DNA from: CAZUAQ01 sp964618455
GTDB taxonomy: Bacteria; Planctomycetota; Phycisphaerae; UBA1845; PWPN01
Assembly (NCBI GenBank): GCA_964618455.1
Contig: CAZUAQ010000002.1
Span: 62,001-126,000, forward strand
Length of the DNA: 64,000 nt
Reading direction: 5' to 3'
Position 1 is the stretch's first letter, and the number at the start of each line of letters is the position of its first letter. The translations under genes and the position numbers were made by a program. Below, in pieces: positions 55,877-64,000 of the stretch. The notes below the pieces were generated by a model. The model searched no databases, was not told the origin of the DNA, and saw nothing but the letters and a program-made list of their open reading frames with translations.

Positions 55877-57699
55877 AACCGATCGTGACCGACCTGGGAA
55901 TCTGGTTCTGGCGTCTGCTGCCGGCCAATCCCATCGTGACGCGGGTCGTCCAGACCGGCGGGAAGCGTATCCAGCATCTCTGGGTGCGCGTGGCGTACCT
56001 GCTCGTGCTGCTATTCGTCATGGCCATCATACTCATGCAGGAGTACCAGGGCGCGGGAGCGCTCGATGATCTGGCCAAGGGGCTCACCGTCGTCTTCGAG
56101 CGCGTCTCCGTGCTGCAACTGGCATTGATGTGCCTGCTCGCCCCTGTTTTCACTGCCGGGGCCATTTCGCAGGAAAAAGACGCCGAGACTTTCAACGTCC
56201 TGCTCACCACACCGCTATCCAACGCGCAGATTGCGCTCGGATCACTGCTCAGTCGCCTCTTCTTCGTCGTGATGCTTCTGCTCTCGGGCCTGCCGATTTT
56301 CTGCATCACGATGCTGTTCGGCGGCGTAACGACGGATCAGATTTTCCTCAGCTTCGGCATTTCCGCCTGCACTGCCCTGCTGACCGGTGCGCTGGCGATT
56401 CTCATCAGTGTCGTCCGTGTCGGGACACGCGGCACGATTTTCTCCTTCTATCTCGGCATCGCCGTCTACATCGCCACGGGCCTGGCCCTGGGATTCTGGA
56501 GCAAAACGTACGTTCCCGAATCGATCATTCCCGGCGAGCAGGAGGGCATGAGCTTTGTTGCGCCGTTTCATCCGTTCCTGGCGTTGTTCGTGGCGATGAA
56601 GCGTACGCTGCCCCCGGATCCGGCGGCGGTGGCGTATTACGGCTGGCCGTTGAGCTGGATGATCGCCAAGCCGCACATCGCTTACATGGTGATGACATTC
56701 GTGGCATCGGTCGTGTTGATCGGTACCGCCACGCTGTTTGTCCGGCGCGGGATCAAGCAGGGTGAGCAGACGATCTGGACGAAGCTGTTCCGGCGGAAAC
56801 GATCAAGCGGAACAGGCAATGAACGAACGCGGCCGGCGCGGCGCGTCTGGTCCAACCCCGTGGCCTGGCGTGAGGCGGTGACGCGCGCCAGCGCCGCCAG
56901 CAGCAATGCCGTCCGCTACGGATACCTGATCTGCAGCATCCTCGCCGGCGGGAGCGTACTCTTTCTCTACTGGACCGGCTCACTGAATCCGACAGATGCC
57001 CGTAACTTTCTGTCGGTGATCATCATGATCGAGTTCGGAAGCGTCATGCTGATGGCGGTGAACACCGCCGCCACGGCGATTACGCGCGAACGCGAAGCAG
57101 GTACGATGGAACTCCTGCTCACCACGCCGCTGACGAGCAAGTACATCATCTGGGGCAAGCTGCGCGGACTGGTGAGCTTTACGATTCCGCTCCTGGCGGT
57201 GCCGGCGGCAACGGTCCTGGTCGCGGCGGCGGGCGAGGTCGTCCTCGGCGTCAAGCAGGGCCTGCAGCCCATCGCCTACATGAGTTCCGCCCTCATTCTT
57301 CCCCCGCTGATGTTGGCCTATTCCGCCGTGGCATGCATCCTGGGCCTGCATATGTCGCTGAAAAATCAGCGATCCATCCAGGCAGTTCTGGTCAGTGTCG
57401 GGATTCTTGTCGCCGTCGGCTTCGGAGTGGGACTCTGCGGAATCTCCATCGCAGGGGGCACCGGTTATCTCGGCCCGCTCATGGCCCCGATGACGTTCAT
57501 CGTCGCAATCTGGATCGTGCTGAACCCGGAGGCCGCCATTGATAACTCGACATTCAGCGCGATGAGTGTCACCGAAGCATCGGCCTGCCTGATCATCGGC
57601 ACGCTGATCGCGCTGGGTATCTACGGGGCGATCGTGGCGGGGACTTATCAGACGATGATCAAGAACTTCGACATGATCGTGCGCAAGCAGTCGCGATGA
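55873..57699 (+). CDS. ABC-2 type permease with two fused halves
   Basis: The 608-aa protein carries two ABC-2-like permease halves in one chain. Each half has the coupling-helix phrase: EKDAETFNVLLTTPLS in the first half (about residue 100) and EREAGTMELLLTTPLT in the second (about residue 410), each between membrane segments. The fused chain would give the two membrane domains the ATPase dimer needs. It overlaps paralogue B by four bases. Its stop codon abuts the stop of the opposite DUF418 gene with no base between. Confidence 0.85.
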   Translation: MKPIVTDLGIWFWRLLPANPIVTRVVQTGGKRIQHLWVRVAYLLVLLFVMAIILMQEYQGAGALDDLAKGLTVVFERVSVLQLALMCLLAPVFTAGAISQEKDAETFNVLLTTPLSNAQIALGSLLSRLFFVVMLLLSGLPIFCITMLFGGVTTDQIFLSFGISACTALLTGALAILISVVRVGTRGTIFSFYLGIAVYIATGLALGFWSKTYVPESIIPGEQEGMSFVAPFHPFLALFVAMKRTLPPDPAAVAYYGWPLSWMIAKPHIAYMVMTFVASVVLIGTATLFVRRGIKQGEQTIWTKLFRRKRSSGTGNERTRPARRVWSNPVAWREAVTRASAASSNAVRYGYLICSILAGGSVLFLYWTGSLNPTDARNFLSVIIMIEFGSVMLMAVNTAATAITREREAGTMELLLTTPLTSKYIIWGKLRGLVSFTIPLLAVPAATVLVAAAGEVVLGVKQGLQPIAYMSSALILPPLMLAYSAVACILGLHMSLKNQRSIQAVLVSVGILVAVGFGVGLCGISIAGGTGYLGPLMAPMTFIVAIWIVLNPEAAIDNSTFSAMSVTEASACLIIGTLIALGIYGAIVAGTYQTMIKNFDMIVRKQSR

Positions 57700-59127
57700 C
57701 TATCGCTTGAGCATCGGCTGAATCTTCAAGTACGTGCCGCATCGCCAGAGCCATTCCACCGGCCCGAAGCGGAAGACCGAACACCAGCAGTAGCTCATCG
57801 TCAACTGCAGAGCCATCATGCCGAGGGCCACAAGCGTCGCCTGCACGTGATTCAACCGCTCGAATAATCCCAGCCCGTAGCTGTAGAAGATCAGTCCCGC
57901 CAGCACCGATTGGCCAAGATAGTTCGTCAGCGCCGTCCGGCCGACCGACGCCAGGGGTTTCAACCAGGCAATCCCCTTCTCACTCAGACAGATCAACACG
58001 ATCCCGGCGGCGTACGCCAGTCCCTGGGCGAGGCTGCCGAAATGCTGGATGACATCCGCACCGAGAACTCCCCAGGCCGTCTGACCGTATCCGATCAGGA
58101 TCACCTCGCGAACGGCGACCAGGAGCAGACCAAAGATCAACCCGAACACGAGAACACGCCGCAGCAGCGTGCGATGCTCCCACGGTCGGTCGAAGAGGCC
58201 GTACTGCAACAATGCCGCCCCCAGCAGCATCAGCGCCAACGATCGCCAGAACATCAGCATGGCATTGATCGCGGTCATGATGAAGAGATAGAACACGCTC
58301 CGGTGCAGAATCTGCTCGAACACCGTACCTCGCTGGTAAACCTCCTCCTCACTGGCGAGGAAGTGAAACACGCGGTGCGTGATTTTCATCCCCTGCAGTT
58401 CGGACTCCCACATCTGGACATTCGCCGAGGAGGGTTGCGTCGTGGCAACCACATCCCCCCTGCTTTCCTGCTCCCCCGAAGAGTGGACATCCGACTCTGC
58501 GGGAAACGTGGTCCCGGCCTTCACCGCTTCGATGCGTGCTTCCAGGTCGGCCATCTCCTGTTCGGCATGATCCGCCAGGTGTTCGAAGGAAGGTTCCTGG
58601 AACGCCTCATCATCTGTGAAGAGTGCGGGTGTAAGAATAGTCACGATGGGAACAAGCGACAGCACTCCCGCCAAAGTCAGCAGCGTCCTGATCTTCAGGT
58701 TCCGACAAAGCAGCAGGATCACGCCGCACACGGCATACAGGGAAAGTATGTCTCCGTACCAGAGAAAGATCCCGTGAAACAGGCCGATTGCGAGCAGCAG
58801 CATCTGACGCCACGCGTAACGCCCGCCGAACGGGCGCTGCGCGTGCCGCGCGCTGCGCTCCTGCAGGGCGAATCCCACACCGAAGAGCATGGCGAAGATC
58901 GCCATCATCTTCAGGTGCAGGAAGAACTGGATGCCCTTTATCACCAGTACATCTCCGAGCGGCCCTTCCCCCCAAGCCAGGGGCTGCCCCATGTCCAGCA
59001 CGTATCCGTAGGAAAGATTCACATGGATGATGGGCAGGCCGAGAATGGCGAAGCCGCGCAGGATGTCGATGATGACGATGCGCTGCTTCTCTTGAACCGG
59101 AGCGGGAGAATCCAGGGTCGCTTCCAT
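57700..59127 (-). CDS. DUF418 / YeiB-like membrane protein
   Basis: The 475-aa protein has about ten membrane segments. The N-terminal RIVIIDILRGFAILGLPIIH opens like the YeiB/DUF418 family, related to acyl- or acetyltransferases of the heparan-alpha-glucosaminide acetyltransferase type. The C-terminal DUF418 part contains ALTNYLGQSVLAGLIFY and YCWCSVFRFGPVEWLWR. A glutamate- and glutamine-rich insert (about residues 190-240) lies in the middle. Substrate and reaction are unknown. It converges with the ABC permease. Confidence 0.85.
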   Translation of the reverse strand: MEATLDSPAPVQEKQRIVIIDILRGFAILGLPIIHVNLSYGYVLDMGQPLAWGEGPLGDVLVIKGIQFFLHLKMMAIFAMLFGVGFALQERSARHAQRPFGGRYAWRQMLLLAIGLFHGIFLWYGDILSLYAVCGVILLLCRNLKIRTLLTLAGVLSLVPIVTILTPALFTDDEAFQEPSFEHLADHAEQEMADLEARIEAVKAGTTFPAESDVHSSGEQESRGDVVATTQPSSANVQMWESELQGMKITHRVFHFLASEEEVYQRGTVFEQILHRSVFYLFIMTAINAMLMFWRSLALMLLGAALLQYGLFDRPWEHRTLLRRVLVFGLIFGLLLVAVREVILIGYGQTAWGVLGADVIQHFGSLAQGLAYAAGIVLICLSEKGIAWLKPLASVGRTALTNYLGQSVLAGLIFYSYGLGLFERLNHVQATLVALGMMALQLTMSYCWCSVFRFGPVEWLWRCGTYLKIQPMLKR

Positions 59128-59181
59128 GGAGGCATGATACCGCCATGGTGGAAGATCGAAAATGGGTTATGAGCGAGCGGG

Positions 59182-59739
59182 TTACGACTGGACGGGTTCG
59201 TTGTCCGCCGTGGAGTCGGACACCTTCTGCGCGAGATCGCGGTAAGCGTAGACGATGTCCTGGCAGATCAGTTCCATCCGCTTGCGGAGGTCGCGCCGCT
59301 CCTGAATGATCTTGGAGGCGGTGCGCCGCAGGCGGCGCTGGCGGACGGCATCCCGTTTGTCCACGTGCGACTTCTCGAGCAGGCGAGTGACCGTATTGGT
59401 CAGATCGGTCAGCGCGAAAGGCTTGACGAAGTAGTCCGCGACACCGAGACGCAGGGCCTCCACGGTCTCTTCCACCGTCGGGCACTCGGCCATGAGGATG
59501 ATCGGACAGTCGTTGGAAATGCGCACCCGCTCGATGAACGCGGAGCTTTCGCCATCGTCCAGGTCCGTCGACGCGATGATCAGATCGTGTCGCGTGGTTG
59601 ACTCTTCCTGCAGGGCTTCTTCCACCGTCGTCGCGCGATGCACGCGATGATGAAACACCCGCGCCAGGTGATCCTCAATCAACCCCGCCAAAGCGCCATC
59701 GGGCTCGACGAGCAGGATATCCATGGATTGTTCGATCAT
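59182..59739 (-). CDS. Atypical (pseudo-)receiver protein with coiled-coil tail
   Basis: The 185-aa protein has a receiver fold in residues 6-125. The N-terminal acidic pair is present as EPD (residues 12-14) and the conserved lysine is Lys106 in FVKPFAL. The phospho-acceptor aspartate is replaced by Ser57 in LIIASTDLDDG, where related receivers have D-V-D-L-P-D-G. The conserved Thr/Ser after strand four is alanine. Residues about 125-180 are a basic, probably helical tail. Phosphorylation at the normal site is impossible, so it should act as a constitutive or phospho-independent partner. It lies downstream of the HDOD-kinase gene, 251 bases apart. Confidence 0.8.
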   Translation of the reverse strand: MIEQSMDILLVEPDGALAGLIEDHLARVFHHRVHRATTVEEALQEESTTRHDLIIASTDLDDGESSAFIERVRISNDCPIILMAECPTVEETVEALRLGVADYFVKPFALTDLTNTVTRLLEKSHVDKRDAVRQRRLRRTASKIIQERRDLRKRMELICQDIVYAYRDLAQKVSDSTADNEPVQS

Positions 59740-59912
59740 GTCCCCAACTGTCCCCGGGCGGGAAATACAAAAGAGGCCGGCGGGCGTGTCAGCCGCGAGA
59801 GCGAGGAGGAGGAGGAAGATGCGGTGGCCTTCACTACCCGCCTGGCCCGGATTCTGCTTGCGTTCCCCTGTGCGTGCACTTGTGTCCCCAGATGCCTATG
59901 CCGTTTCATCGA

Positions 59913-59928
59913 CCGGAAGTTCTTCCGG
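59913..59928. repeat. Inverted repeat CCGGAAG-TT-CTTCCGG
   Basis: Seven-base arms with a two-base centre in the gap between the HDOD-kinase gene and the pseudo-receiver gene. It could be an operator for the pseudo-receiver gene or a weak hairpin; no T-run follows on the minus strand. Confidence 0.45.
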
Positions 59929-59990
59929 CTTTGCGCTCGATCGAGATCTTGTGGAATTCCTCTTCAAGCGTCGTCGTTATCGGATTCCGG

Positions 59991-62276
59991 TCAGGCGTTC
60001 GGACCGCCGTTCGTCGGGGCCGACGGCAGTGCGATCAGCACGACCGTGCCCTCGTTCGGACGACTCTGAATCCGAAGGCCGCCCCCGTTGATCTCCGCGT
60101 AGCGTGTGGCGATGGAGAGGCCCAGGCCTCGTCCCCGCCCCGCCTGGCGATGCGAGAAGAACGGGGTCGCCACGCGGTCGATCAACTCCGGCGGAATGCC
60201 CCGCCCGTTGTCTTTCACGATGACGACGACCCTTTCATCGGTCAGATGTGAGGTGCAATTGATGAGCAGCCTTCGAGGAGAAATTTCCTGCATCGCGTCG
60301 ATGGCGTTGCGGATGACTTCGTCGAATAACTTCTTGATTTGCGCGGCGTCCGCAAGGACTTTCGGCAACTCGTCCGATAGCGACAGGACAAATTCTTCTG
60401 AAAGAATCGCGCCCCCCTCGACCCAATCGCGGCGGAGTTCGCCCAATAACCCTTCAAGCGCAAAGGTATCGGGCTTCGGAGGATCCGGCTTGGCAAAGGC
60501 GACCAGCTCCGTGATGATCTCGCTTGCGCGGTGGGCATGCTCGGCAATCAGCTCACAGGAACGGCGCTGGCCGGCATCCTGGATCCCTTGAAGCAGCATC
60601 TGCGCGCGACCGGAAATCACCGCCAGGGGATTGTTCATCTCGTGAGCCGCGCCGGCCGCCATCTCCCCCACCATCAGCAGTGAGCGCGCCCGGGCCAGGT
60701 CCGCCTGGGAGGCCTTCAGCGCGCGATTCATCTCCACCAGTTCCTCGTTGAGCCGCAGCCCCTGCGACCGCCCTTCCGCCATCTGCCAGCGCATGTCGAT
60801 CGCCTGAAGCAGAACCGTCAAGGCTTCGTCGATGGCGGGCGGAATGTCCGATGCGACGACGAGAATACCTTGCCCCTCGTCCTGGAACGACAGTGGAATG
60901 CCCCAGCGCGGCGGCCGGCCGAGCGCCGCTTCCAATTCATCCGCCAGCACGGGGCTCATCTCTGAAACGGAATGCCACTGAGGCGTCACCTGTGACGGCG
61001 GGGACATCAGGAAGATGTCAGGATCTGCGCGAGAGGTTCGCACATCCGGTTCCAAGGCATCCTCATGAAGGCACGCCATGACCGCCAGCTTGCGACTTGA
61101 TGAACGTGTCACCACGGCGATGGGCCGCTCGTGGAGCAATACAGCACACGCCTGAACAGCCGCCTTGCCGACCTCTTCGTGCAGCGCCTCGGCGTCCAGT
61201 CCCTCGCTCAGCCTTCGCAGCGCATCGAGGCAGACCGAACGCTGCTCCAATCGCCGATTGGCCTGCTGAAGCGTCATATTCAGCCGGGCGAGTTCAGAGT
61301 TCGCCTGCGCGAGGGCATCCTGGTAGATCTCGCGCGACGTGAGCCGCTCCAGGCCGATCAGCTCCGCACGGGCTTCGATCCAGTCCGGCAGCCGCTGCTT
61401 GACGTCATCGATCCATTCGACCGGTCGGCCGGCTTCGCGCAGGATCTCGGCAGCCGTTACATCGAGCTGATCGCTGCCCGAGTAGCCGATGCGTAATTCC
61501 CGCACCAACCGGTCCGCCGCCTGGATCACATGGACCATCGGCGGCCGATCGAGGCGTGTCGGCGTGGTCGATGGCGTGTGGTGATGCAGCCAGATGCAGT
61601 CGGATACGAACCCGGGAAGCTTCCAGTGGGCGGCCAGCCTCTTGCCCGCCAGCGTGTGATCGATGCCGAAGACCTCGCGCTCGGCATCGCCGATGTTTTC
61701 TCGGAGGCGATCCACGCGAGAGACGACGCGGGCGTAGCTCTTGGGAAAACAACTGTCGAGAACCACCTTACCCAGATCGTGCAGCAGGCCGCACATGAAC
61801 GCCTCTTCGGGATCGACGGGCTGACCGGTACCGCCGTGGCTCCTGGGCAACTTCTCCGCGATCAAGCGCGCGGCGCACCCGACCGCCAGGCTGTGTTTCC
61901 AGAAGCCTGCCTGGTCGAACGCACTGTCGCTCTCTTCAATCCGCTGGGTGAAGGTCTCGAAGATCTGGATCGAAAGGACCAGGTTGCGAATCACGTTCAG
62001 TCCCAGAAGGACGGCGGCGCGATCCACGGTCGTCGCCTTGGAACCGGTGCCGGCGCGATTGACGAGTGACAGAAAACGCGCCGAGAGGGATTGATCCGAA
62101 GAAATCAGGTCGACCACGTCGCGCATGCCGACATGGTCCTGCATGGTCATCTCGAGCAGCCGCGTGGCGATGACCGGCAGCGTGGGCAGCGCATCGATCT
62201 GGGCGAGGATCGGCTCGATGTCCGGCTTCCCGGCCGATGACGAATTACGGGAAATGTCCGCGCCCAATGAACTCAT
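59991..62276 (-). CDS. HDOD-histidine kinase fusion
   Basis: The 761-aa protein has an N-terminal HDOD domain (about residues 22-235), marked by LPTLPVIATRLLEM, SSDQSLSARFLSLVNRAG and GLLHDLGKVV. A coiled coil (about 305-345) and a GAF-like region (about 350-490) follow, then a histidine kinase: the phospho-acceptor is His545 in GAAHEMNNPLAV, the N-box is RNAIDAMQ (about 657) and the ATP-lid motifs are DNGRGI and GRGLGLS. No membrane segment is seen, so it is a soluble sensor. The HTH-receiver gene upstream (114 bases, same strand) has an intact receiver and could be its partner; the downstream pseudo-receiver could not. Confidence 0.9.
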   Translation of the reverse strand: MSSLGADISRNSSSAGKPDIEPILAQIDALPTLPVIATRLLEMTMQDHVGMRDVVDLISSDQSLSARFLSLVNRAGTGSKATTVDRAAVLLGLNVIRNLVLSIQIFETFTQRIEESDSAFDQAGFWKHSLAVGCAARLIAEKLPRSHGGTGQPVDPEEAFMCGLLHDLGKVVLDSCFPKSYARVVSRVDRLRENIGDAEREVFGIDHTLAGKRLAAHWKLPGFVSDCIWLHHHTPSTTPTRLDRPPMVHVIQAADRLVRELRIGYSGSDQLDVTAAEILREAGRPVEWIDDVKQRLPDWIEARAELIGLERLTSREIYQDALAQANSELARLNMTLQQANRRLEQRSVCLDALRRLSEGLDAEALHEEVGKAAVQACAVLLHERPIAVVTRSSSRKLAVMACLHEDALEPDVRTSRADPDIFLMSPPSQVTPQWHSVSEMSPVLADELEAALGRPPRWGIPLSFQDEGQGILVVASDIPPAIDEALTVLLQAIDMRWQMAEGRSQGLRLNEELVEMNRALKASQADLARARSLLMVGEMAAGAAHEMNNPLAVISGRAQMLLQGIQDAGQRRSCELIAEHAHRASEIITELVAFAKPDPPKPDTFALEGLLGELRRDWVEGGAILSEEFVLSLSDELPKVLADAAQIKKLFDEVIRNAIDAMQEISPRRLLINCTSHLTDERVVVIVKDNGRGIPPELIDRVATPFFSHRQAGRGRGLGLSIATRYAEINGGGLRIQSRPNEGTVVLIALPSAPTNGGPNA

Positions 62277-62389
62277 CGTCTTGATCCGTATCGCTCACTC
62301 GGAGTCGAGAACCCCACGCGCGACGCGCACCTGAATCCGTGACCCACTTCACCGATCGTTCCGGGCGCATCAGTGTACTCGGACGTCGA

Positions 62390-62953
62390 CTAGACCTGCA
62401 CCAGTTGGAGGATGCGCGAAATCAGTTCGTCGATCTGGAAGGGCTTACGCAGGAAGTCGTCCGCGCCGGCATCCATCAGTTGCTGGATCTCGTCAGGGTC
62501 GGCCACACCGCTGATGATGATGATCTTCGTCTCGGAAAAATCGGTGTTCCGGCGGATGGTCTCGCACACGATGTTCCCGTTGATGTCCGGCAGTTTGTAG
62601 TCCAGTACGATGACGTCGGGCTTCATCTGCTGTGTCAGCATGCCCGCCTCGTAACCCCCTCGCGCCACCTTGACCTCGAACCGGCCGTCGCGTTCCAGCA
62701 GTTCGACGAGCATTTCGAGAATGGCCTCGTCGTCGTCGACGGCCAGCACGCGTTTCTTCCCCGAGTCGAGGTTGTCCAGGGGGATCTTGTTCTCCTTCAT
62801 GAACTGAAGGAGGCTCTCACGCGGTATACGGCGAAACCGCGAACCCGGGACACGAAATCCCTTGAGCTTGCCATTATCGAAACAGCGAATCACGGTCTGC
62901 TGGCTGACCTTGCAGATGTCCGCCACTTCACCGGTCGTGTAGACACTTTTCAT
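62390..62953 (-). CDS. Excisionase-type HTH fused to a receiver domain
   Basis: The 187-aa protein starts with a MerR/excisionase-like helix-turn-helix (residues 4-52, TTGEVADICKVSQQTVIRCF and a wing GFRVPGSRFRRIP). Residues 68-187 are a complete receiver: acidic residues VDDDE at 72-76, phospho-acceptor Asp118 in VIVLDYKLP, Ser148 and Lys170 (LRKPF). The order, DNA-binding domain first, is the reverse of most response regulators and is seen in planctomycetes and relatives. It probably controls transcription in response to phosphorylation. The ATG is preceded by a long leader from the promoter at 63139-63168. Confidence 0.88.
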   Translation of the reverse strand: MKSVYTTGEVADICKVSQQTVIRCFDNGKLKGFRVPGSRFRRIPRESLLQFMKENKIPLDNLDSGKKRVLAVDDDEAILEMLVELLERDGRFEVKVARGGYEAGMLTQQMKPDVIVLDYKLPDINGNIVCETIRRNTDFSETKIIIISGVADPDEIQQLMDAGADDFLRKPFQIDELISRILQLVQV

Positions 62954-63138
62954 GGATCCCTGGCCTCATGCTCCGTGGCTTTATCGCCCTCCCGGCGAAC
63001 CACCCACACCCTGAATTGACGTGCCCCCGATTCCTCGTTCCGCTCCAATCCTCACGCTTCCCCGCTAAGGTATTCCGTATGGCCTTCCCAGGCCGCAGAA
63101 GCCGATGATCTTATCCAGCTTCGCTAATTTACCTCATC

Positions 63139-63168
63139 AATCTACCCATCGGGTACATTGGCTGTCAA
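63139..63168 (-). promoter_or_regulatory. Promoter of the HTH-receiver gene
   Basis: On the minus strand a perfect TTGACA (63168-63163) and TAGATT (63144-63139) are separated by 18 bases. The leader would be about 180 bases. The rest of the 341-base gap, 62954-63294, shows no gene. Confidence 0.55.
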
Positions 63169-63294
63169 CTCAATAATCGCTTGAACCGCGAGGAATGGTT
63201 GTGAATGCCCTGTTCGGCGTTGTCGAATATGCCCCAACCCGATAATGGATGATCTGATGGAGGGGCAGATCGGAACGATTCCCCGACTCAGTAC

Positions 63295-64000
63295 TCAGCC
63301 TTTTCGGACCAGGTACAAGGCGAGCGTGCTGACGTCCGCCGGATTGATGCCGCTGATGCGCGAGGCCTGGCCGAGGTTGCGCGGGCGAAAGCGCGATAAC
63401 TTTTCGCGCGCTTCGTGGCGGAGCTCGGCGACGGAGCTGTAGTCGAAGGTGGCGGGGATCGAGCGCGACTCCATCTGCTTGAACCGCTCGATCTGCTTAC
63501 GTTCGCGTTCGAGGTAGCCGGCGTAGCGCCCACGGATCTCGACGGCCTCGCACACCTGGGGGTCCGGTAAGTCTTCCCCCGTCATCCCGGCCCACTGCAG
63601 AAGATCGGTGAAATCCACGTCCGGTCGGCGAAGCCACTCCGACAGGGAACTTCCCTCGCGACGCGTCTGGTCGAGTGCACGCTCCAGGCCACGGACGGCA
63701 TCGCGCTTCCGCTGGAATGCCGCCCATCGGTCATCGTCCACCACGCGGGCTTCCCGGCCGATCGCGGTCAGCCGCATGTCGGCGTTGTCGCTGCGCAGGT
63801 GCAGGCGGTACTCGGCCCGCGAGGTAAACATTCGATACGGTTCGTCGGGCGGCTTGGTGACCAGGTCATCGATCATCACGCCGATATACGCCTGGTCGCG
63901 TCCGAGCACCACCGGCGGTCGGTCCTGAATCGCAGCGGCGGCATTGATCCCCGCCAGGAGTCCCTGCCCCGCCGCTTCTTCGTAACCGCTGGTCCCGTTG
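63295..64000 (-). CDS. mnmG: tRNA uridine 5-carboxymethylaminomethyl modification enzyme MnmG, C-terminal part
   Basis: MnmG with MnmE modifies the wobble uridine of several tRNAs using FAD and NADH. The window shows the last 234 codons; the 5' part lies beyond 64000. Clear family blocks are NGTSGYEEAAGQGLLAG, GRDQAYIGVMIDDLV, SRAEYRLHLRSDNAD (FAD- and tRNA-binding region) and the C-terminal helical part ending with LSRFRPRNLGQASRISGI. The end of the protein is normal. rsmG, often next to mnmG, is almost 30 kb away in this window. Confidence 0.93.
   Translation of the reverse strand, partial: NGTSGYEEAAGQGLLAGINAAAAIQDRPPVVLGRDQAYIGVMIDDLVTKPPDEPYRMFTSRAEYRLHLRSDNADMRLTAIGREARVVDDDRWAAFQRKRDAVRGLERALDQTRREGSSLSEWLRRPDVDFTDLLQWAGMTGEDLPDPQVCEAVEIRGRYAGYLERERKQIERFKQMESRSIPATFDYSSVAELRHEAREKLSRFRPRNLGQASRISGINPADVSTLALYLVRKG

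Noticed and set aside
59930..59992. Short protein-like run (LEEEFHKISIERK) after the HDOD-kinase stop on minus
   Set aside because: No start codon in frame and only about 20 codons; might be a relic of a longer gene but cannot be supported.

Overview
The window is a high-GC bacterial chromosome segment with about 45 supported genes, no rRNA, tRNA, IS element, phage gene or CRISPR array. It most likely comes from a planctomycete, perhaps Phycisphaerae-like. This is inferred from the EF-G type (AHIDSGKT G1 motif, as in the spd/mitochondrial EFG1 group), a Tat-exported Gfo/Idh/MocA oxidoreductase beside a DUF1080 lipoprotein, a PEP-CTERM protein, secreted proteins with dockerin-like D-x-D-x-D repeats and DCN..PDECD repeats, large FG-GAP/UnbV and CehA/McbA-like proteins, and excisionase-type HTH/receiver fusions. 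No marker gene in the window proves the assignment.

Layout. 1-5244 (minus): a partial membrane c-type cytochrome-like protein, a very large TPR/FG-GAP/UnbV lipoprotein, and moaD-moaE. 5413-8132: an MBL-fold hydrolase, nrdR and a Gfo/Idh/MocA oxidoreductase. 8241-11327: neuA-neuB-neuC, a complete de novo CMP-sialic acid module. 11436-15524: an HDOD protein, a secreted BACON/dockerin-like protein and a dipeptide epimerase. 15559-22524 (minus): a PilZ-REC-HPt-like regulator, a CehA/McbA-like metallohydrolase, a GT2 glycosyltransferase, a DUF1080 lipoprotein and a Tat oxidoreductase. 23398-25488: an EF-G with a long structured leader. 25647-33099 (minus): a Ycf46-like AAA ATPase, an RlmI-like methyltransferase and an RND pump with its adaptor.

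33380-41829 is mostly housekeeping: comF, rsmG, a DUF1015 protein, a zinc-ribbon membrane protein, Mn-type sodA and ppdK. 42310-46071 holds cell-surface proteins: a PEP-CTERM protein and a large VWA/repeat/beta-helix/dockerin protein interrupted by an in-frame amber codon. 46089-50061: an acyl-CoA dehydrogenase-like protein, ndk and a URO-D-like protein on minus, and a GH88 hydrolase on plus from a tight divergent promoter pair. 50222-57699 is a five-gene ABC-exporter operon that contains two tandem paralogous secreted helical proteins and a permease made of two fused ABC-2 halves. 57700-64000 (minus): a DUF418 membrane protein, a signalling island (pseudo-receiver, HDOD-histidine kinase, HTH-receiver) and the C-terminal part of mnmG.

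The most unusual points are the ABC operon with tandem secreted paralogues, two signalling proteins that have lost the phospho-accepting residue (Asp to Ser57 in one receiver, His to Arg340 in one HPt-like domain), the amber-split surface protein, and a nearly leaderless URO-D-family transcript facing a GH88 promoter. Starts were adjusted to GTG or TTG in several genes where a good Shine-Dalgarno sequence decides it.
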